From Halanaerobium kushneri (GTDB lineage Bacteria > Bacillota > Halanaerobiia > Halanaerobiales > Halanaerobiaceae): DNA of 64,000 nucleotides. The DNA lies in NCBI RefSeq assembly GCF_900156285.1, contig NZ_FTNC01000001.1, forward strand, positions 326,678-390,677. The letters are read 5' to 3'. Below are positions 28,073 through 36,881 of this stretch, piece after piece (the stretch's first letter is position 1; each line of letters starts with the position of its first letter). Position numbers and translations under genes: made by a program. The notes under the pieces were generated by a model. That model saw only the letters and a program-made list of their open reading frames with translations, was not told where the DNA came from and ran no database searches.

Positions 28073-28181
28073 TCTTTTCCTCCTTAATCTACTAACTTCT
28101 TTCTGAAAAGCTTATTTATATTCATTATTTAGAATATATCTCATATATTAATACTTAATTATTAAAGGCCCACCTGACAGA

Positions 28182-29063
28182 CTAATCAGTATAAATTTCT
28201 TTTCCAGTGGAGTTTGCAATTTCTCTAAATTTTGCAATTAGTTTGGTTGTTTTTGCACCAACTTCACCATTTCCTACTTTACGACTATCTACCTCTACCA
28301 CCGGAATAACTTCGGCTGCAGTTCCACTTAAGAAACATTCATCTGCGGTAAAAATGTCATGTCTTGTAAATAGCTCTTCTCTAACTTCTAATCCCATTTC
28401 TTCAGCTATTTCAAGTACTACTTCTCTTTTAGTTCCTTTTAAAATACCCGCATATTTAGGTGGAGTATAAAGAGTCTCTCCATCAATAATAAAGATATTA
28501 TCACCCGTACATTCTGCAACATAACCATCACTATTTAAAATAATAGCCTCCGGTGCATCCTGCATATTGGCTTCAATTCGCGCCATAATATTATTTAAAT
28601 AATTTAAAGATTTAATTCGGGGATTAACCATTTCCGGACCATTCCGACGTGTTGGCACTGTAACAAGTTTTAAACCTGTCTCATATAGTTCTTCTGGATA
28701 AAGCTGAATAGCACTGGCAATAATTACAACTGTTGGCTTTGGACACTTACGGGGGTCTAAACCCAAATCTCCTTTTCCACGTGAAACTACTACTCTTATG
28801 TAAGCATCCCTTAATTCATTAGCTCTAATTGTTTCTAAAATAGCTGCTTCCATCTCTTCTTTACTCAATGGAATATCAAGCATAATTGTTTTTGCTGACT
28901 CATATAATCTTTCAATATGTTCATCCATCATAAAAACTCGACCACTGTAGGCTCTAATCCCTTCGAAAATACCATCACCATACAAATAACCATGGTCAAA
29001 AACTGAAACCTTTGCCTGATCTTCCGGAACAATCTCTCCGTTTAAATAAATATTTCTGCTCAC
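28182..29063 (-). CDS. ilvE: Branched-chain amino acid aminotransferase
   Basis: IlvE (293 aa) is a fold-type IV PLP aminotransferase performing the last step for valine, leucine and isoleucine. Motifs: VFDHGYLYGDGIFEGIR, RVVVSRGKGDLGLDP, the PLP-lysine segment NPRIKSLNYLNNIMARIEA, and ECTGDNIFI with DECFLSGTAAEVIPV. The GTG start has AAGGAGG upstream. A near-perfect promoter lies about 100 bases upstream, so ilvE opens the branched-chain cluster. Confidence 0.94.
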   Translation of the reverse strand: MSRNIYLNGEIVPEDQAKVSVFDHGYLYGDGIFEGIRAYSGRVFMMDEHIERLYESAKTIMLDIPLSKEEMEAAILETIRANELRDAYIRVVVSRGKGDLGLDPRKCPKPTVVIIASAIQLYPEELYETGLKLVTVPTRRNGPEMVNPRIKSLNYLNNIMARIEANMQDAPEAIILNSDGYVAECTGDNIFIIDGETLYTPPKYAGILKGTKREVVLEIAEEMGLEVREELFTRHDIFTADECFLSGTAAEVIPVVEVDSRKVGNGEVGAKTTKLIAKFREIANSTGKEIYTD

Positions 29064-29159
29064 TACTTTGTCCTCCTTAAATTTATTTTTATTTTTTAAT
29101 AAAACTGTCAGCTTTTTTACTATAGAGATAGCATTATATTTAATATTTATTGTCTATAA

Positions 29160-29188
29160 ATTATATAGTTTTCATTTTGAAAAGTCAA
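29160..29188 (-). promoter_or_regulatory. Sigma-A promoter for ilvE
   Basis: On the minus strand TTGACT, exactly 17 bases, TATAAT. It lies about 100 bases before the ilvE start codon, which is enough space for an untranslated leader. Confidence 0.75.
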
Positions 29189-29202
29189 GCTTTAGGATAA
29201 GA

Positions 29203-29229
29203 AAAAAGCTCCCGGTTAAGGGAGCAGTA
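29203..29229 (-). terminator. Terminator after the outer-membrane-like gene
   Basis: GCTCCC and GGGAGC pair around a six-base loop (TTAACC on the minus strand) and are followed by six T. It separates the small outer-membrane-like gene from the ilvE promoter. Confidence 0.8.
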
Positions 29230-29243
29230 ATTTTAAAAATTAT

Positions 29244-29828
29244 TTATTCTTTTTCATTAGCAAATGAGCCTCTAATTTCAAAACCTAAATAATAAATATT
29301 ATTTAAAGACTCTGTTTCATCAATTAATTCATCTGAGTTATTATAATCTCTGTCATTACTTAGACTTCTATTATAACCAAAAAACATTGTCTTATCTTCT
29401 TTGAACTCATAATTGATAAAAAGATCTAAAAGACTTCCTCTCGACTCATCTATATTTCTATAGTCATCATAAGTATATGTTTCCCACGGCTGATATGCAT
29501 ATTTGCTGTGTAGACTCAAATTATCAGATAGAGCCGTATCAAAGACTAAAATATATGCAGTGGTAGTATTATCATAATTATAGTCTTCTGTAGAAGTTGT
29601 AAAATCATATTCATTTCTTCCAGTCTTTATTCGTCCAATAATAGGACTAAATCTATATTCTCCTTTTTTAAGATCTCCTGGATCTAATGGTTTAATATAA
29701 TCCAACTGCCAGTCAGACATCAAAATTGAATCTAAACCATAAAAACCCCCAATTTGTGCATAAACAGCACTATTTAAAAGAATACTAAATAATAAAACTA
29801 AGCCCACTACAAGTAATTTTTTTCTCAT
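29244..29828 (-). CDS. Predicted small outer-membrane beta-barrel protein
   Basis: A 194-aa secreted protein with a clear signal peptide (about residues 1-24, ending AVYAQ). The remainder alternates polar and aromatic residues in short strands, rich in Tyr, Asp and Asn (for example YILVFDTALSDNLSLHSKYAY, FINYEFKEDKTMFFGYNRSL, NIYYLGFEIRGSF), as in small outer-membrane barrels. I do not recognise a named family. A 23-base near-palindrome at 29853-29875 lies between its likely -10 and the start codon, and a LuxR-type regulator is transcribed away from it. Confidence 0.55.
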   Translation of the reverse strand: MRKKLLVVGLVLLFSILLNSAVYAQIGGFYGLDSILMSDWQLDYIKPLDPGDLKKGEYRFSPIIGRIKTGRNEYDFTTSTEDYNYDNTTTAYILVFDTALSDNLSLHSKYAYQPWETYTYDDYRNIDESRGSLLDLFINYEFKEDKTMFFGYNRSLSNDRDYNNSDELIDETESLNNIYYLGFEIRGSFANEKE

Positions 29829-29852
29829 AAATACTCCCCCCTTTATTTTTTG

Positions 29853-29875
29853 CAGGAATTTTGTCGAAAATCCTG
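29853..29875. promoter_or_regulatory. Operator-like near-palindrome containing a Spo0A-box-like core
   Basis: The arms CAGGA and TCCTG flank TTTTGTCGAAAA, which matches the Spo0A box (TTGTCGAA). It is just downstream of AT-rich -10-like sequence (TATAAT on the minus strand) for the outer-membrane-like gene, a position expected for repression. Confidence 0.4.
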
Positions 29876-29961
29876 AATTATATTATATATTGTATAAAGT
29901 ATAACATTTTATATTTTAAATTAATATTACCCAAAAGTATTATATTTTAGGAGAGATATTT

Positions 29962-30732
29962 ATGAGTTTTAATCAAAAAGAAATAAACTGGAAACTTTTA
30001 TTTGATTTTATTTATGAAACAGGTAAAATAGTTGATCTTCAATTCTATTCTTATAATTTTTTAAAAAAATTAAATAATATAATTCCTTTTTATGGAGCTA
30101 ATTTTTTTCTTTTTGATGAAAATGAAGATTTATTACAGGATCCAATTTGTTTTAATATCAGTAAATTAGCACTTAATTCCTATAATGATTATTACCATAA
30201 ACTTGACGACATAAGAAAAATTGCCTTTAATCAAGTTGAACCAATTAGAAGCACTGATCTAATGAATTATAAAAGTTGGAGTAAAACAGAATACTTCAAT
30301 GATTTTCTGGCTAAAAATAATCTTTATTACTCATGTGGAATAGATATTCATTTTGAAAATAAACTGTTGGGAACAATAAGCCTTTTTAGAAGCCAGAAAG
30401 ATAACAATTTTACTTTAACTGATTTAATTTATTTAGAATTAATAAGTAAGCAATGCTCTAACCATTTACACAAATTATTTACCATTGAAAATTTAAAAAA
30501 TAAAAAGTCTAAGAGAAAAAATAGTTTATTGAAAATCGCAGCCAATAGGTACAATCTTACTAATAGAGAAAGGGAAGTTTTAAAATTACTTATTGAAGGT
30601 AAAAATAATCAGGAAATAGCTGAAAATCTTTTTATTTCAGTAAATACAATAAAAAAACACCTCAGTAATATTTTTAATAAAACTGAGGTGAATAACAGAA
30701 CTGAACTTACTTCTATGATTTTTAAATTTTAA
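29962..30732 (+). CDS. LuxR-family regulator with N-terminal GAF-like sensor domain
   Basis: A 256-aa transcription regulator. The first roughly 170 residues form an alpha/beta domain of GAF-like pattern (FDENEDLLQDPICFN, YYSCGIDIHFENKLLGTISLFR) that may sense a small ligand. The C-terminal 60 residues are a clear LuxR helix-turn-helix: LTNREREVLKLLIEGKNNQEIAENLFISVNTIKKHL. AGGAGAG lies upstream of the ATG. It is divergent from the outer-membrane-like gene and convergent with the end of the pilus operon, so either could be its target; no evidence decides. Confidence 0.8.
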   Translation: MSFNQKEINWKLLFDFIYETGKIVDLQFYSYNFLKKLNNIIPFYGANFFLFDENEDLLQDPICFNISKLALNSYNDYYHKLDDIRKIAFNQVEPIRSTDLMNYKSWSKTEYFNDFLAKNNLYYSCGIDIHFENKLLGTISLFRSQKDNNFTLTDLIYLELISKQCSNHLHKLFTIENLKNKKSKRKNSLLKIAANRYNLTNREREVLKLLIEGKNNQEIAENLFISVNTIKKHLSNIFNKTEVNNRTELTSMIFKF

Positions 30733-30767
30733 TATTATCATCAAATAAATTTAAATTATCATATATC

Positions 30768-30802
30768 GATGCTTAATTTATTATTAAGTCTTTTTTATTC
30801 TT
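30768..30802 (+). terminator. Weak terminator after the LuxR-type gene
   Basis: CTTAAT and ATTAAG form a 6-bp A/T-rich stem with a 5-base loop, followed by TCTTTTTT. It overlaps the 3' end of pilQ on the other strand. Confidence 0.4.
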
Positions 30803-32636
30803 TATTTAAAATCGCTTCTAATTCTTCAGGAGTTAACTCCTCAAATTCCTTTTCAGACTTGTTACTATATTCTTCAAGTATTTCATCTTTAGTTTTTTCA
30901 TTAGATTTATTTTTTTCGAGATTTACTTCATTTTCATTATTAACCTTTTCATTTTTATTATCTTCTGGATCTTCATTAAGATTCAAATCGGTAGAAATTA
31001 AATGTTTAGAATTATTAATTCCTTCTCCATGTTTTAATATTTTGGGCCTGACAAAAATAATTAACTCTGTTCTATCATTTTCATCCAACCTCGACTTAAA
31101 TAGTTCTCCTATAATAGGTATATCTCCAAGTAATGGAATTTTGGTTACTGAACCATTTTTTTCGGTTTGAATTAAACCTCCAATGGCAAACATTTCACCA
31201 TCCTGTAATCTTAATTTAGTTTTTACACTCCTAGTACTGGTAGCAGGTGGAACCTGTGAATCAGGATTAATTCTTGTAAAATTACTCACTTCAGGTTCAA
31301 TACTTAACTCGACCTCATTATTTTCAGTTATCCAGGGAGTAAATAGAACTTTTACTCCAGCTTCAGCATATTCATAAGTTATACTGCTTGAACCATCATC
31401 GTTTATTTCTTTTACCGGATATGGTTCTTCATCTAAAATAGACATAGTAGCTTCTTCCCCATTTAAAGTCATTAATCGAGGATTTGCTAATGTTACAGAA
31501 TTACTGTTCTGATCTAAAAGTCTAAATAGCTCTGGCCAGGTATAATTAATTCCATCAATATTTCCATCAGAATCTTTTTCAAATTCTATTGTTGAAAAGT
31601 TTTCGAGACTGTCAATACCAATCTCTCTCGATAAATCAGCTCCAATTTCTTCTACTCTAATTTCAATCATTACTTGATACTGAGGTACATTAATTTTTTT
31701 AACAAGATTCACTACATTATTCAACTTATTTTTAGCTCCATTAATTATTATCTCTTTGCGCTTTGCATTAACATGAAGCTTAATATCTGGATAAAATTTT
31801 TCCACTATTTCGGTAATCTGTTCTGTATCAACATAATCAACTCTAATATTTCTTGTTTCTGGTTCTAAACTATTATCATAAGTTTTGGCCATTGAGATTG
31901 CAGCTTCAACATCCTCTTTATTTCCACTGATAATAATTTTATTTGTTAAAGGATTTGATCTAATTGAAAGTTTAGAATTAATATTTTTTAATTTATCACT
32001 TAAATCTGATATTTCAGCATTAATAACCTGATAACTATTAATATACTTTTCTTCTTTGGCTTCCTCAGCAGCTTTTACAGATTCTGCCTGGGCAATTTCT
32101 TTTTCTTTCTTTTCCTGAATCACTGCTGACGAATCAAGTCGATTAATCATTTCCTTAATTTCATTAATCCTTGATTCTTCACCTTTTAAAATAAATTGTC
32201 TTCTAACTGAGTCAGCTGTAATCTGAGTTTCAGGGAAAATTTCTCTAACAATAGTCCCAATATTATCAAAGTCAGCAGATTCCACCTTTACAAATTCTGT
32301 TTTAATATTTGCATAAATACTATCAAGTCTTTCAGGTGCCGCAACCACGACAGTATTTTCGTCCCATTTGTAGCTTAACGCTCGAGTTTGAGTAATTAAA
32401 TCAAGAGATTTTTCAAACGTAATATCTTTTAGACTAACTGTAATATTACCTGATACGTTACTGTCAGTAATTAAATTAACATCTGCAACTTCTGCAATGG
32501 CACGTAAAACATCTACAACCTCAGTATTTTTAAAAGACATATTTTCAATCTTATCCTGTGGTCCTGCCATAACCCCCAAGGAAAAAGCAAAAACAAAAAC
32601 CAAAGTAAAAATAAGTAATCTCTTTTTATATTTCAT
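30795..32636 (-). CDS. pilQ: Type IV pilus secretin PilQ
   Basis: A 613-aa secretin with signal peptide (about residues 1-25, ending GVMAG), an STN domain (DVLRAIAEVADVNLI, SVRRQFILKG), two N-type repeat domains with a coiled-coil insert between (EKKEKEIAQAESVKAAEEAKEE), and a C-terminal secretin domain with LANPRLMTLNGEEATM, VPPATSTRSVKTKLRLQDGEMFAIGGLI and IPLLGDIPIIGELF. An acidic linker ends in EFEELTPEELEAILNKE. It forms the outer-membrane pilus pore. The ATG at 32636 follows GGAGGGG and overlaps the pilP stop by 11 bases; last gene of the pil operon. Confidence 0.93.
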   Translation of the reverse strand: MKYKKRLLIFTLVFVFAFSLGVMAGPQDKIENMSFKNTEVVDVLRAIAEVADVNLITDSNVSGNITVSLKDITFEKSLDLITQTRALSYKWDENTVVVAAPERLDSIYANIKTEFVKVESADFDNIGTIVREIFPETQITADSVRRQFILKGEESRINEIKEMINRLDSSAVIQEKKEKEIAQAESVKAAEEAKEEKYINSYQVINAEISDLSDKLKNINSKLSIRSNPLTNKIIISGNKEDVEAAISMAKTYDNSLEPETRNIRVDYVDTEQITEIVEKFYPDIKLHVNAKRKEIIINGAKNKLNNVVNLVKKINVPQYQVMIEIRVEEIGADLSREIGIDSLENFSTIEFEKDSDGNIDGINYTWPELFRLLDQNSNSVTLANPRLMTLNGEEATMSILDEEPYPVKEINDDGSSSITYEYAEAGVKVLFTPWITENNEVELSIEPEVSNFTRINPDSQVPPATSTRSVKTKLRLQDGEMFAIGGLIQTEKNGSVTKIPLLGDIPIIGELFKSRLDENDRTELIIFVRPKILKHGEGINNSKHLISTDLNLNEDPEDNKNEKVNNENEVNLEKNKSNEKTKDEILEEYSNKSEKEFEELTPEELEAILNKE

Positions 32637-33093
32637 CAACTTCCCCTCCAATCTTTAACCGAAGTTTAAATCCGCGATTTTGAACTATCACACTTTCTTT
32701 TTCTATAGAGATAATCTGATAATCATTTTCTTTATAATTTCCACGGATAAGTTTCATACTTCCTCCGGTATTTAGCAGTGCAACTTTTTCTTTATTACTG
32801 CTGATAATTCCATTTAAAGAAAATGGAAGTTCTTTTTTTACATCTTCAACTGTTATTTTAGGTGGTGCAAATTTAGTTGTTTGTCCACTGCCAGAATTTT
32901 GAACTGCTTTGTTCTGATTCTTTGGAACAGTATCCTGGTCTGCTTCAATTTTAGGTTCTGAAAATTCAATAAAAGGATTTCTAAATTCTTTCCCACTATA
33001 AATTTCTTGATTTTGATTTTCAGCAAGGACAGAAAAAGAAGAAATAAATATTATCAAAACTAAAATAAATATTATTAAAATATTATCCTTCAT
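32626..33093 (-). CDS. pilP: PilP-like pilus assembly protein
   Basis: A 155-aa protein with an N-terminal hydrophobic segment (KDNILIIFILVLIIFISSF), a Pro/Gln/Lys-rich linker and a small beta domain starting ELPFSLNGIISSNKEKVALL and ending QNRGFKLRLKI. This is the PilP layout, linking PilN/PilO to PilQ. The ATG at 33093 is preferred because a signal segment follows at once and AAGGGG lies upstream; it overlaps pilO by 11 bases. Confidence 0.75.
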   Translation of the reverse strand: MKDNILIIFILVLIIFISSFSVLAENQNQEIYSGKEFRNPFIEFSEPKIEADQDTVPKNQNKAVQNSGSGQTTKFAPPKITVEDVKKELPFSLNGIISSNKEKVALLNTGGSMKLIRGNYKENDYQIISIEKESVIVQNRGFKLRLKIGGEVDEI

Positions 33094-33637
33094 CTGTCTC
33101 AACCCCTTTACGTAATAATTTCTCATCTACAAGGCGGTCATGGTATAGAGCTTTCATCGAAATCAAAACTCCCTGCTCACTTCTGCTTATATTGACATCT
33201 CTAAATTCAAACCAGTAATTCCACTCTTTAAAATCTTCCAATAGATTACTAACTTCTCTAAAACCTCCTGTAATATTGACCGACATCGAAATATTATCCT
33301 GATTTTCCGTTGGTCGATATAATTTTAATTCTAAATTATTTGCTTTAGCAATTTCCCTAAAATCAATTAATAAATCAATAATATCTTTATCTATATATTC
33401 TCCTCTACTCTCAATTTCAGCTATAATGTTCTTATATTCTTCTTTAATTTCTGGTAATCTTCTAGCAAAAGACATTGCTATATCTAAACGATTTTCTCTA
33501 TTATTTCTCTGATTCTTTAAAACAGATATTTCATTTTTTAAAGGTTGATAAAAATAAAAATAGTAAACTGCAATGAGGGCAATCACAAATGCTAAAACTA
33601 GTAATACTTTCTCTCTTCTACTTAAATTATTAAACAT
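33083..33637 (-). CDS. pilO: PilO-like pilus inner-membrane protein
   Basis: A 184-aa protein with a short basic N terminus (NNLSRREK), one membrane helix (VLLVLAFVIALIAVYYFYF), a coiled-coil region (residues about 35-85) and a ferredoxin-like C-terminal domain with SMSVNITGGFREVSNLLEDF, the usual PilO pattern. It dimerises with PilN. The start follows GAGGGGGG at eight bases. Confidence 0.85.
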   Translation of the reverse strand: MFNNLSRREKVLLVLAFVIALIAVYYFYFYQPLKNEISVLKNQRNNRENRLDIAMSFARRLPEIKEEYKNIIAEIESRGEYIDKDIIDLLIDFREIAKANNLELKLYRPTENQDNISMSVNITGGFREVSNLLEDFKEWNYWFEFRDVNISRSEQGVLISMKALYHDRLVDEKLLRKGVETDEG

Positions 33638-33638
33638 C

Positions 33639-34145
33639 TTATTCGCCCCCCTCAACTAAATCAGCAGTAATAATAAAACTTACTACCTCCTGTTTTTCAA
33701 GTGTATTTAAATTTACATTACTAAAATATGGAGATTCAATTAACGATTGTCTGAATTCTCTTAATTCTTCACCAACTATAGTTCTACCTCTAATATTTAA
33801 AGAACCCTGTTGTAAAGAAAAATTATCAATAACACCACGTAATGGTGTTATATAACCAAGAGCTTCAATGGGACCATCCCAGTTATAATTAGGTACTGTA
33901 GGAGTTTCCTTCAATTCTTTTACTACTTCTTCGTACTCTTTAAACTCCTCTTCTAAAGGTAAATAATATTCTAAACGACTTTCAATATTATTTATCTGGC
34001 TCTGCAAATACTTACTTTCTGAAATTAGAGAATACTGAATAATTCCAATCATCATGATTGGAATCAAAACAGATAATAATAATGCAACTCCAAAAAAATC
34101 AAAAGTTATTTTCTTTTTTTCCTCTTTTATTAGATTAATCCTCAT
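33639..34145 (-). CDS. pilN: PilN-like pilus inner-membrane protein
   Basis: A 168-aa protein starting with the conserved cytoplasmic PilM-binding motif MRINLIKEEKKK, followed by one membrane helix (FGVALLLSVLIPIMMIGII), a coiled coil, and a C-terminal domain containing LNIRGRTIVGEELREFRQSL. INLI/INLLP-type openings define PilN. It overlaps the pilM stop by 11 bases, as is normal for this pair. Confidence 0.88.
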   Translation of the reverse strand: MRINLIKEEKKKITFDFFGVALLLSVLIPIMMIGIIQYSLISESKYLQSQINNIESRLEYYLPLEEEFKEYEEVVKELKETPTVPNYNWDGPIEALGYITPLRGVIDNFSLQQGSLNIRGRTIVGEELREFRQSLIESPYFSNVNLNTLEKQEVVSFIITADLVEGGE

Positions 34146-35229
34146 CTGCTATCACCTCACTCACTCCGAGGCCAATAGCCACTGCAAGTTCATTTTTGCA
34201 TTCCTCACAATATTTATCATGTTTAATCGCATAATTTGTATTAATAAAAGGATCTATTTCAATAATTTCTATATCTAAATCCTCCCTCAATAACTCTCTT
34301 AAACCTTTAAGTTTTGATCCACCACCAGTTATAAATACTTTAGTTATTTCCTGGCCTCTATTTCTTGTATTAAAATAATCAAATGATCTGGTTAATTCTG
34401 CAGACAAGGTAGAAGCCAGTTCATTTAAACGATTATCTTCACCCAGTGCTATATCTAATTGAATTTCATCGATTAATTCCTGCTGGTTTTTATCTTCAGT
34501 TTCATCAGCACCTAAACCTTCTTCAAATTTTCTTTCTTCCGCAGCATCATACTCATTGCCCTGTATTTCCATTAAAGTTTGAGTAAAGTGATTACCACCA
34601 GTATCAATTGTGCGAGATAAATAAATATTATTCTTATCAGCAATTGTAATTTGAGTTGCGGAAAAACCAATATCGATCACAGCAATAATATTATCACATA
34701 AATTTTGATATTCAAGTAATGAAATTAAAGCCATAGGTTGTGTGTTAACAACAGATACTTTAATATTATTTCTTTCAAATGGAGCTAAAAGATTATCAAT
34801 AATATTTTTCTTGACTGCTGAAATTAAATATTTAACTGTATCTTCGTCTTCTTCCACCTTAAAAAAATCAATTGCAGCATTTTCAACCGGATAAGGAATT
34901 TGCTCATCAGCTTCCCATTTTAAAGACTCCTTAATCTCCTTTTTATCCATCTTAGGCATCTCAATGTTACGAATCAAAAGTTCATTACTCGGGACTGCCG
35001 TAATAATATAATTGGTTTTTTTCTTAAATTGATCTAGTATATTTTTAATTTCTGCAGCCAGTAAAGATTCGTCCTTAATCACTCCATCTGCAATTGTATC
35101 GCGAGGCAGCTTCTGCAGCTTGGTATCAAGAATCTTAAAACTTTTATCTCTGGTATTCTTAATCTGTGCTGCTTTTAAAGCATAAGTACCAACATCAATA
35201 CAGGTATAAATATTATTTTTAAAAAACAT
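34135..35229 (-). CDS. pilM: PilM actin-like pilus assembly protein
   Basis: PilM (364 aa) is an actin-like ATP-binding protein that links the cytoplasmic ATPases to PilN. Motifs: YTCIDVGTYALKAAQI (phosphate loop 1), MPKMDKKEIKESLKWEADEQIPYP, IAVIDIGFSATQITIAD, and ITGGGSKLKGLRELL (adenosine motif). An acidic insert (EEGLGADETEDKNQQE) lies around residue 250. A cluster CEECKN follows KHDKY near the C terminus and may bind metal. The ATG at 35229 after GGGGTGG is preferred over a GTG three codons earlier. Confidence 0.92.
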   Translation of the reverse strand: MFFKNNIYTCIDVGTYALKAAQIKNTRDKSFKILDTKLQKLPRDTIADGVIKDESLLAAEIKNILDQFKKKTNYIITAVPSNELLIRNIEMPKMDKKEIKESLKWEADEQIPYPVENAAIDFFKVEEDEDTVKYLISAVKKNIIDNLLAPFERNNIKVSVVNTQPMALISLLEYQNLCDNIIAVIDIGFSATQITIADKNNIYLSRTIDTGGNHFTQTLMEIQGNEYDAAEERKFEEGLGADETEDKNQQELIDEIQLDIALGEDNRLNELASTLSAELTRSFDYFNTRNRGQEITKVFITGGGSKLKGLRELLREDLDIEIIEIDPFINTNYAIKHDKYCEECKNELAVAIGLGVSEVIADED

Positions 35230-35253
35230 TTTGCCCACCCCATTTCTACACTT

Positions 35254-36399
35254 TTATAATTCATTCCAGCTTATAATATTAGACACTGTATACTCTCCTG
35301 AACCCTCCTCTAAAGATATCTTCTCATTTAAACGATCATAAGCTGTTCTGTTATAGATAAAATCACCATCTTCAACTGCATTTGGATTACCCACATCAAA
35401 TGTTCCCTCTGCATAAATAATCCCTTCTGTATAGGGTAAATTGCCGTTATTTTCCATGTAAATATCTCCCTCAGAATAAATAAACCCCTTAACAGAATTA
35501 CTATTACCAAAAAATATGTTTCCTTTGACAATAATAGAATAAAAGTCATCGGTTCCCACGTTAATCTGAACATTATTACCAATTTTTAAATTCCCATAAA
35601 TAACTAACAAACCATTTCCATCAAAATTATGATTTAGTTCAACATCACCATAAATATGAGTCTCCTTTGGAGTCCCATTATTATCTAATAAATAGCTATA
35701 ATCATCTTCATCCACCACAGATAAAGTATCAATATCAGGAAATGAAGGTGTATTGCTATAATAATCCAGACCTTCAAAACTTCCAGTGTCCATAGAATTA
35801 TCTTTTTCTGCAAGTGCAATATTAAAATCCGCCTCAAAATAACTTGAAATATTAGCATAGCTTTTATAAATCGGTTCCCCTGATAAATAAGTAATCTCCT
35901 TATTTTTCGTAGCTTCAATTACTGGAGCTGCAATATTACCATCTACTGTAATATTATTTCCATAAGTTATTTTATTAGCAGTAATTGCGTTTGTAAAAGC
36001 ATCTAATAATATCGGATATTCTACTGATACACCTTTTTCGATATCATTACTTTTGGCAGTAGAATTAAATATTATTGTATTAGTATTAACTAACCAATTT
36101 AAAGAAAGTAGTTCTGAATTACTGAATTTTTGATTAAACTTATTTAAATCATCTTCTGAAATTGAATTATTGGTGATTTTTTCATCTGAATCTTTATAAT
36201 TTAAAAAACTAAAAATTTCTGTCCCAAAAGCAACTCCACTTTCAGCAGTATAGAAAGCTCTACTTGAATCTCTATTATTTCTATAAAATGATAATTGAGA
36301 GGAAATTAGGTTAGTCATGATTCCAACTAAAATTAAAAGCGCTGCAAGAATAACAATCCCCAGTACCAGAACATATCCATTCTCATTATTAACTTTCAT
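35254..36399 (-). CDS. PilX-like pilus protein with large beta-rich domain (first copy)
   Basis: A 381-aa protein. Residues 1-60 look like PilX: NGYVLVLGIVILAALLILVG, then SSRAFYTAESGVAFGTEI, the signature of PilX N-terminal regions. The rest is beta-rich with repeating short strands (GDVELNHNFDGNGLLVIYGNLKIGNN, KGNIFFGNSNSVKG, IIYAEGTFDVGN), like a beta-solenoid. It ends TVSNIISWNEL, a tail shared with the second copy at 37353. It lacks a classical FTLIE cleavage site. It probably sits at the pilus tip or assembles minor pilins; function inferred from context. Confidence 0.65.
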   Translation of the reverse strand: MKVNNENGYVLVLGIVILAALLILVGIMTNLISSQLSFYRNNRDSSRAFYTAESGVAFGTEIFSFLNYKDSDEKITNNSISEDDLNKFNQKFSNSELLSLNWLVNTNTIIFNSTAKSNDIEKGVSVEYPILLDAFTNAITANKITYGNNITVDGNIAAPVIEATKNKEITYLSGEPIYKSYANISSYFEADFNIALAEKDNSMDTGSFEGLDYYSNTPSFPDIDTLSVVDEDDYSYLLDNNGTPKETHIYGDVELNHNFDGNGLLVIYGNLKIGNNVQINVGTDDFYSIIVKGNIFFGNSNSVKGFIYSEGDIYMENNGNLPYTEGIIYAEGTFDVGNPNAVEDGDFIYNRTAYDRLNEKISLEEGSGEYTVSNIISWNEL

Positions 36400-36423
36400 A
36401 ATACCTCATCCTCCTCATGATAA

Positions 36424-36876
36424 CTATTGGACTCGGGGATAAAAAACATTTGTAAAAGTAAAAACCGCTGTTTTGCTTGGATTAAAGATTTTTGCATCTA
36501 AATATAATTTATTATCATTTATAGTAAAAATAATTTCTTGAAATTCTAAATCACTAATTTTTCTAATATTAGAACCGTTATCTATAACTAAATTATTACC
36601 AGTTAAATAATAGCTCGTATTAGAATTAATAACCAATTCATTATTATTAATGATAGTTAAATCTGATATTTGAAGTGGTCTAATAGAATGAGCAAGCCGG
36701 GAATAAACTAAATCTTGAGCTCTCTGAACTTCAATTCTTTCATTATTAAAATTTAATACTTTTACGCCCTGAAAATAAGCAGAATAAATTGCAGTAGATA
36801 TTATTCCTAAAATAGCAATTATTAAAATGATTTCAATTAAGGTGATTCCTTTCTGAGTAAAAAATAACTTTTTCAT
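36424..36876 (-). CDS. Minor prepilin (PilW-like)
   Basis: A 150-aa minor pilin with basic leader MKKLFFTQKG and cleavage site G/ITLIEIILIIAILGI, where Ile rather than Phe is the first mature residue. A hydrophobic helix follows, then a polar domain. The ATG at 36876 follows GGGTG; a GTG three codons earlier is possible. It lies between a PilV-like prepilin and a PilX-like protein, the expected setting for PilW. Confidence 0.7.
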   Translation of the reverse strand: MKKLFFTQKGITLIEIILIIAILGIISTAIYSAYFQGVKVLNFNNERIEVQRAQDLVYSRLAHSIRPLQISDLTIINNNELVINSNTSYYLTGNNLVIDNGSNIRKISDLEFQEIIFTINDNKLYLDAKIFNPSKTAVFTFTNVFYPRVQ

Positions 36877-36881
36877 ATTTT

